NCBI GenBank assembly: GCA_025766275.1
Contig: JAFKAC010000207.1
Coordinates: 1-64,000 of the forward strand
Length of the DNA: 64,000 nucleotides
From: Lactarius indigo
Lineage: Eukaryota; Basidiomycota; Agaricomycetes; Russulales; Russulaceae
Direction of reading: 5' to 3'
The notes under the pieces are model-generated. The model was not told the origin of the DNA. It was given only the letters and a program-made list of their open reading frames with translations, and did not search any database. A program made the translations under genes and the position numbers. Positions 58,053 to 64,000 of the stretch are shown here, one piece after another. Positions within the stretch are counted from its first letter, which is position 1, and each line of letters opens with the position of its first letter.

Positions 58053-59070
58053 CCACACAGGGCCAGAAATCACAGGGCCACATGGGGCCAATAGATTGCC
58101 TGGCCACATGGGGCTGGAAAACACAGGGCCACACAGGGCTGATAAAATGCAGGGGAGTCAGTGAGGATGAGTGCATTGCCAAATGACAGTGGCAAGGATC
58201 TTAATGATGGGCACTGTGCCTGAGACAGAGAGCGTGAACTAGAGCGATCCAACAGAAAGTCATGGCTTGAGAGGTGATGATGCAAAGTTGATTGGCCAAG
58301 GGTGAAGATACAAAGGAGGCGATGAAGACAGCAGGGAAAGCAAGGGAATGATGAGTGGTGGAAGCATGGTAGACTTGAGGCCATTGGTGTCACAGTTGGG
58401 GGGCTTGAAGGCGATGTTAGCCCAGTACGGGCAATTGGGTGGCATCTGACAATGATGGAAGAGTTGGGGAAGATGACAAGGCAAGGAGTGACAGATTCAA
58501 CAATGAGATGAAAGAGAAAGGGTGAAAGACGAGGCGAAGTGCAGTGCAGAAGTCAGAGTGATCGAAGATAAAGACATGTGCTCAGGGTCGGGTGGTTACA
58601 CCCCATTGGGCCGAAGATTGAGCTGAGATATTTGACAGGTTGAGGTTGACCTCTTGTTCACTATCTGATTCTGCTTGGCCCAAGTTTGAGCTGGATGTGA
58701 GGTCGCTAAGATCACAACTAAGCGAAGATAAATCTGTTAGATTAGTAAAATTTCTGGGGATCGGCTGTGTCAGGTCATAGCTGGCATCAATTAGTTCTTC
58801 TAAAAGGTTGCATCGCCTTAGCAGTGGGGAGAGAGAGACTGAGGATAGTCATGTAGATGTTGTGATTGGGAATGTGAGCTTGGAAAGAGAAGCCAAGGAG
58901 AGTGATGTTGCCAAAATCGTGGGTGTGGGCTTGGGCTGATCAAGCATCACCAAATGTGCATGCATCTGCTGAGATTCCAGGGCTGTGAGTGAAGACAAAG
59001 GGGAAAGCTGGGGGTGTTGATGGTGTCGGTGATGCTGTTGGTGCTTGTGAAGTTGTATACAAAGATTGTT
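58053..59070. other. Degenerate CAGGGCCACA repeats, then no recognisable gene
   Basis: 58048-58150 holds several copies of a GGCCACA(C/T)GGGGC unit. The rest has no supported gene; small minus-strand frames are Ser/Pro-rich and unconvincing. Confidence 0.5.
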
Positions 59071-59145
59071 TGTTACGATTTGGACCATATTACTGTGGAC
59101 CCTTACTGTACCAGTGGTGACTATGGCAGTAAGGTAGATTATGTC
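59071..59145 (+). repeat. Truncated LTR of the Ty3-A/B family
   Basis: TGTTACGATTTGG and CCCTTACTGTACCAGTGGTG with GGCAGTAAGGTAGATTA match the first 75 or so bases of the Ty3-A family LTR (compare 57603-57665). The match ends abruptly. Confidence 0.75.
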
Positions 59146-59159
59146 GCAAAATTCGGGAA

Positions 59160-59440
59160 GGGGGTTATAACGTCTTATAATGATTTAATGTAATGTAATT
59201 TTGCCGGAACATTGTAACCATTATAAGAAGACTGGCTTCTGATAATCGGCTTTGTAATTATACTTGTAAGTTGCCTTATTAAGTGATTATAAGGCCCGAT
59301 GGATCATGTCATTTATTATAAGAAACACGTAGTATTACCAGATCGATCACGATTATAATGTATGATTCCCTTATAATTCTCCTTACAAGATCAACTCCCT
59401 TTCTGATAATTCAACAAGCTACGGCCCGGGTTGCTAAATC
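59160..59440. repeat. Cluster of TTATAA words
   Basis: TTATAA occurs seven times between about 59166 and 59375 (as GTTATAAC, CTTATAAT, ATTATAAG, ATTATAAG, ATTATAAG, ATTATAAT, CTTATAAT). No reading frame. Adjacent to the truncated LTR on the left. Confidence 0.6.
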
Positions 59441-61192
59441 ATAAAAATTACATAATTTATTTACAACCTTTTTTTGTCGGTCAATGAAGGGGAGGGTCGA
59501 TGAGCGAAAGGGCACATGCCCCAGTCTGCATGTACCGTCTCATTATTCCTGCCCCATACATATGCAGGGGGAGGGGGAGGGCACCTGCACCTTTCTGTAT
59601 GTCTCCCATTCACGCATCGCCCCTGCAAGCTGACCAGTATGCCACACCTGTGTTTGTGCGCTGGTGCTACGCAAGCAAAAAGCAGAGGGGGCATACCTCT
59701 GCCACACTTCACGCGGCCCCATGTTCATGTATTGCACAAGAGCGGGGGAGGGGGGGGTTGCTATTGTAGACATGGGTTCCTGTCAGCATGTCAATGGGAA
59801 GGGAAAGGAGAAGACGTACCACGGCGCAAAAAGGGTTTGTATGTCCCGTTCACTGTGCACTACTCTTAGCACGCACATGATCCACGGCAAAAAAACCTAG
59901 CTCCGCATCTGGATGAGTGGGAGGTAGTTCCGACTCCGGCAGCAGCTTTAGCTTCTTGAAGCCCGCTCACAAGGCTCGTTGAGGGTGAGACGGATGATAG
60001 CACCAAGAGGAAGAGAGACGCAGCCAAGCCCAACTGAGAAGAGCCATTCTCTAGCCCCTATGCGCGTGACGTCGAAAGCGGCACCACCAACGAAACAGAT
60101 TAAGACTTGTACGGCAACCTCTGATGGAAGATTTTAGCCATGCTACACAAACTCAGAAGAGAGGACACACCGGTGGTGATGACGGCCATGAAATACCGAT
60201 TCTTCGACATGCCTTCCAACTTTCAATCCAGCCGTCGGCAGTTGAACGAATTGAAGATCTGCGCGAACACGAACATATTGAAAACAAGTGTCTGCACAAT
60301 GTTGTTGCGGTGTTTGCACGCCTCGTTGTGGTGAGGTGGGCACAAGGGGAAGTGGGTGGGCGTCCTAAAAAAAAAGGGAGGATCCTCTGTACATCGACAG
60401 AGGTGGAGAGGAGAAGAAAACGGACATGATATGTGCGCGCTGCCTTTTGTGGTAGATAGATGGGTGGGGAGTCCTTAAAAAAAAAAGGGGGGGGGAGGGG
60501 AGGGTCCTCATCTGCATATCAATGGTGCAGGAGAAGGGGGAAAGAAAGGCACATACGTCGGGGTGCAAATGTGGGGGGTAACAAAGAAGTGGGTACTACA
60601 CAGTGGGTAATACACTCGGAAGGGAAGGCTGGACGACGACGTTGAATTCAAACTTGCTTATAAGCTAGCCACCCTGAAAACATGGCAGGTTTTGATGCTA
60701 TCTGGGGCTGCGAACGTAGGGGGAGTGACAGAAGGAGGGAGGGCATGCGGAAGGGAGGGAACTTGAGTTGGGGTACAGAAGAAAGTGTCGCGTTCGAATC
60801 CGAACTTGCTTACCAGTGCTTACTAATCGCATTCCTTTTTGAGAAACGTAACTAGCCACCCTATAGTAGATTGCTCCGCGCTAAGGGCCAACGAGATATA
60901 TCATTAGCAGAGTGAGATGTACCATAACATGGTGTCAATACTTGCGCATCCAAGGCGTTGCGAATAGTCCAGGAAGAGAACCCCAAAGCTTCCCAATCCT
61001 GAACGGCAAGTGCTGATAGTTGATCCTGGCGCTCACGTGCAATGTCAAGCGTGTAATATTAAGCACCCAGAAGCGCAAGCAGAAGCGCCTCGGCAAGTCG
61101 TTCAGTAATATGAATCCCTCGGGTTGCTCACACCTTCACTATGCGTAAAACGGAGAGAACGGAAACTGCGCATCATACGGTGCGCGTAAAGG
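59441..61192. other. Gene-poor stretch, purine-rich tracts
   Basis: Poly-A/poly-G tracts at 60367-60380 and 60475-60500. A segment GAACTTGCTTA...CTAGCCACCCT is present twice (about 60650 and 60800). Open frames are short on both strands and unconvincing. Confidence 0.5.
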
Positions 61193-61417
61193 CTAGGTAG
61201 CGCCGTCTACCTGAAACGCAGCAAGCTGTTCGATGAGATCGACAGCTTTCTCAACCCGACCATATGTCGCGTTCAGCCTAATCAACTCCCGGGTAGCTTC
61301 GTTGCCATTCATGCCCATGAGGACGGAGCCCCAATTCTCACAAGGACCGAGGATGGTGAGGGCTTGATCAAGAAGTGCGACGGTTTGTAGAAAACTAAAC
61401 CGGAAAGGATATCTCAC
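61193..61417 (-). other. Possible short exon of unknown gene
   Basis: A 70-residue minus frame (FLQTVALLDQALTILGPCEN, RELIRLNATYGRVEKAVDLI) has a plausible helical composition and ends at 61193, but no start or partner exon was found. It could be the last exon of a gene otherwise lost. Low confidence. Confidence 0.3.
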
Positions 61418-61541
61418 GTTTCAGACGACTCTGTCTCTCAATGTCCGAGTCTAATAGATCAACTAAACTAGACAGAACTCTAGGAGTCTATTGGTGAGGG
61501 AACAGGTACCGTTCTCTTATTAGTGGCTTTCGTCGTTGGTT

Positions 61542-63196
61542 TCACCTTTTGAGTGGTGGCTGCTTCTTTTTAGACTGACGCTTGGGGCGACGCACTGCAA
61601 TGTCCAGCTCGTGGTCATCTGCCATAAGTTTTGTGTCGGTGTTTGCGTCCTTCGGGGGTTGCCCCATCTGATCATTGACAGGGGCTGGACCCCGCACACC
61701 ATTAGAACTAGGGGATTGAGTGTAAGGAATCAGTGCTGGATCGTCGTCGGCAGCACCCATGGGCTGAGCCACATGGGCTGGAGGGCTAGATAAGCAGGTG
61801 ACTTCAGAAAGTTCGGCTTGCTGGAGGCGTTTGAGTAGATCTTCGACGTCTCCTCCATGGCCTTGATTGAGGGAACCTGTGCCAGATGAACTAGTCGCAG
61901 CTTCCAAGTCCGTTTTGAAGAGGTGGCCGTTAAACCAAGAAAATAGTTCCGTGCGGTAGCTAATGGGAAAACAATGATGGATTCCTTGTACAACTTGAAG
62001 CGTTCCTTCCAAATAACGCCACTGGGGCCCTTGGTCCTCGTAAATGACTGGTCTTGGCTGCATGCATATATGAGCTAATAAATCGGGTCAGTAAAGGAGG
62101 ACATCACAACACTATGACTTACGAGGGTCGCTGCCATTGCAATCATCCCCGCGGTGGTCCTTTTCACACCCCAGAGGACCGCTTTCGGCGCGCGATTCCC
62201 AGTACCTGAACCATCTATCGATGAGGGCCCGTACAAGATGATTTTAAGGAACTGAAGAACGTGTTAGCAGTACACACGACCAAAGATTCTTAGACTCATA
62301 CATACCTTCACTAGCGCCATGCACTGGAATGGACGGGTACTCGAGGTGTCCTGGTCGGGGAATAGAAGCCGTGGCCAAAGTGGATACAGTTCGGATGGCT
62401 TCCCAGGGTTTTCAAGGAGCCGACGCAGCACTGGGGCACTTGTACGATCGAAAGTTTTCAAGAAAAAAGTAGAGTCGACCTCAAGCACGTGGCTCGCATA
62501 AGTGCGCACCAAGTGCACCGAATTTGCCCGTTCCTGGTTCAATTGCTTCAAGAACTATTATGTGGATCACTGATTCAGAGACGCGGTCTGGGGGTATGTG
62601 CAGAGGCGATTGAAACTTACGATTGATATGAAGGACCGCTTTCGATTGCGATCCGCAAGTAACTGCCGGAGGCTAGGCGCAAGATCTAAATAAAGCTCAG
62701 CCATAACACCGCGGACTTCGGCATGGGGATCATCGGGGGAATAGCGTGCGGGATTGAGCGGATCGAAGTTCTGAGGGAAGGGGACCTCGAGCGTAGCGGT
62801 GTCGACCCAAAGCTCCCCAACCACGGAGAACCTACCCCCAGCATGCGAAATTTCCTTCGACTCTCCGGATAAAGATCCCCTTGGAGCCCTTGCGGCATTT
62901 GTGGGCCTGCGAGAGGCCGCCAACTCGTCACGATCAATTTTTAGCGCCTTGTACTTCTCGACAAGTAACTGGTAATCGATCTGGATATTTTTGAGTGACT
63001 AGAAGAGTGACAGGTCAAGTCCAGTTAGCACAAAAACAGACAAGATTGTATGACTGACATCACGCAGTTGCGAAGCTGTCAACTCGTCGACATCCAATGT
63101 CACCATGGGCCGCAATAGCGCCTTGTCGTCTGACTCCAAACCGTCAGGGAAGGAATCGGGCTGTGAGGAAAGTGATTCGTTGTCGTCGTCGTCCAT
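61542..63196 (-). pseudogene. Multi-exon protein of a basidiomycete family of unknown function (DUF6698-like)
   Basis: Exons on the minus strand: 63196-63059 (MDDDDNESLSSQPDSFPD) to a GTCAGT donor; 62998-62620 (IQIDYQLLVEKYKALKIDR, AELYLDLAPSLRQLLADRN) with a GTAAGT donor; 62559-62307 (FLKQLNQERANSVHLVRTY, FLKTFDRTSAPVLRRLLENP, LYPLWPRLLFPDQD) with GTATGT; 62252-62127 (ILYGPSSIDGSG, KRTTAGMIAMAATL) with GTAAGT; and 62077-61542 (WKERFKLYKESIIVF, then in another frame ELFSWFNGHLFKTDLEAAT and a Lys/Arg-rich tail). The order resembles a large family of Agaricomycete hypothetical proteins, which from memory is catalogued as DUF6698. One frame change near 61955 breaks the last exon, a real mutation or an assembly indel. 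Biochemical role unknown. Confidence 0.65.
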
Positions 63197-63610
63197 GTAA
63201 AAAAAAGTATATTCGTGAGAGTCAATGGGAAGGACAAAGTCAGCGAATCAGTGATGCGTCGACAATGACAACAACTTCTTACCTCTTATATCCTATAGTC
63301 GCCTTTCAATCGCCAAAAGAAAAGGTTCAATACAGCACCTAGAAGGTCCACGTCCACGTACAAAGACACCTGCTATCCTGGCGTGAATGGTTCTGTTACA
63401 ACATGATTGACGTCTAGATCAACTGTATTGATCAGCACTCTTCTAGATAATCGGAGAAAGGGGTTTGAGTGATCGGCCATGCGATTGTTGTGTTGATACT
63501 TACGTGTGGCGATGACGCGCCAGCATTGCTCTCAAGAACAATCATACTTTATTGATGATTGGAGAAAAGGATGCGAGTTCATCGATCATGCGATTGTTGT
63601 ACTGGTACTT
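63197..63610. other. Spacer with a direct repeat
   Basis: A diverged direct repeat of about 95 bases: 63453-63500 (GGAGAAAGGGGTTTGAGTGATCGGCC...GCGATTGTTGTGTTGATACTTACGTGTG) and 63561-63617 (GGAGAAAAGGATGCGAGTTCATCGAT...GCGATTGTTGTACTGGTACTTACGTGTG). ACTTACGTGTG would read as a splice donor CACACGTAAGT on the minus strand in both copies. Confidence 0.5.
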
Positions 63611-63617
63611 ACGTGTG

Positions 63618-63960
63618 ACGACCTCATCGGAGACATAGGTGATAGCAATAGGACGAGAAAGTTCTTGGGCGCCACTAGGGTTGACAAATATTCCGTCCTC
63701 AGCTAGGAATCGTCAGATCTTTGTCTCGAGAGCAGAGATGTCGCGATAAAGCTTCTTGAGCTGGACGGAGAAGGCACTCGTCTTGGACTCTTTGTGGGCT
63801 TTGTGGTCGAAGACGGAAGATGGCACCGATGAACCATCTGTAGTGCTGGAAGAGAGGGCGAAATTGGAAGAGACGATGGAATTTGCGTATGAGCAGACTG
63901 AGGATATGGAAGCATTGTAATAATACTCACTAGAAAGCTTTGCGCCGCCCCCCGATCACA
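63618..63960 (-). pseudogene. Partial gene at window edge, unknown
   Basis: One minus frame reads SVFDHKAHKESKTSAFSVQL and LYRDISALETKI (about 63810-63703), then TGA, and continues in the same frame with AEDGIFVNPSGAQELSRPI and ITYVSDEVVT up to a GTAAGT donor near 63610. This looks like a coding exon with one stop. The 5' end is at or beyond about 63920. No family recognised. Confidence 0.4.
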
Positions 63961-64000
63961 ATCACGTCAATTTTGCGCCATCAGATTGACAAAGTCCCCG

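Noticed and set aside
59461..60430. Small plus-strand proteins (59500-59869, 60124-60429)
   Set aside because: Low-complexity, purine-tract-driven frames with equally good frames on the other strand and no splice or domain support.
60783..60800. B-box-like GTTCGAATCC
   Set aside because: The flanking bases do not form a T-stem and no D-arm lies upstream; the same was true of GGTTCAAATC near 21713.

Overview
The window looks like a transposon-packed stretch of a basidiomycete genome, most likely an Agaricomycete. The evidence is Ty3/gypsy chromoviruses, a Plavaka-type (CACTA-related) transposase, a KDZ (Kyakuja-Dileera-Zisupton) transposase and many 45-60 base introns with GTRNGT donors. I found no convincing bacterial, organellar or RNA gene. 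Almost every gene belongs to a mobile element, and most copies are broken.

Layout. 140-622 is a near-perfect 239+5+239 base palindrome. 1.3-4.48 kb is the 3' half of an old Ty3/gypsy element on the minus strand. 4492-12179 is a full-length, nearly young Ty3/gypsy element (called Ty3-A here, minus strand, TSD TAACG). 12.2-15.1 kb is a nest of older LTRs. 15.5-20.85 kb is a multi-exon minus-strand gene of unknown family; one intron of about 1 kb contains a 63-base-period hairpin array (17181-18049) related to the palindrome at the left end. 22.4-24.5 kb holds two solo LTRs, and 24.48-28.6 kb a decayed Plavaka transposase gene. 28.6-33.1 kb is non-coding and partly duplicated, with one solo LTR.

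33113-56298 is the most interesting unit: about 23 kb bounded by inverted terminal repeats (about 92 percent identical over the outer 155 bases and recognisable for about 600). It carries a KDZ transposase at one end, four further genes, a long degraded gene at the other end, and later insertions: the 9.2 kb Ty3/gypsy element Ty3-B (39427-48604, TSD TAGAC) and several solo LTRs. 56.3-61.1 kb is gene-poor with one solo LTR of the Ty3-A/B family. 61.5-63.2 kb is a multi-exon gene resembling a widespread basidiomycete family of unknown function.

How the parts work together. Ty3-A and Ty3-B share one architecture: an LTR with TATA box and a hairpin at the inferred transcription start, an 11-base primer-binding site complementary to that start (Tf1-like self-priming), a methionine-less leader reading frame, gag with one CCHC knuckle, a GGGTTTT slip site, pol (protease, RT, RNase H, integrase, chromodomain) and an extension of about 410 residues after the chromodomain. 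All recorded LTR-LTR differences are transitions at CpG sites, which fits methylated, silenced DNA. Exon coordinates and pseudogene calls were made by eye; isolated frameshifts could also be assembly indels.
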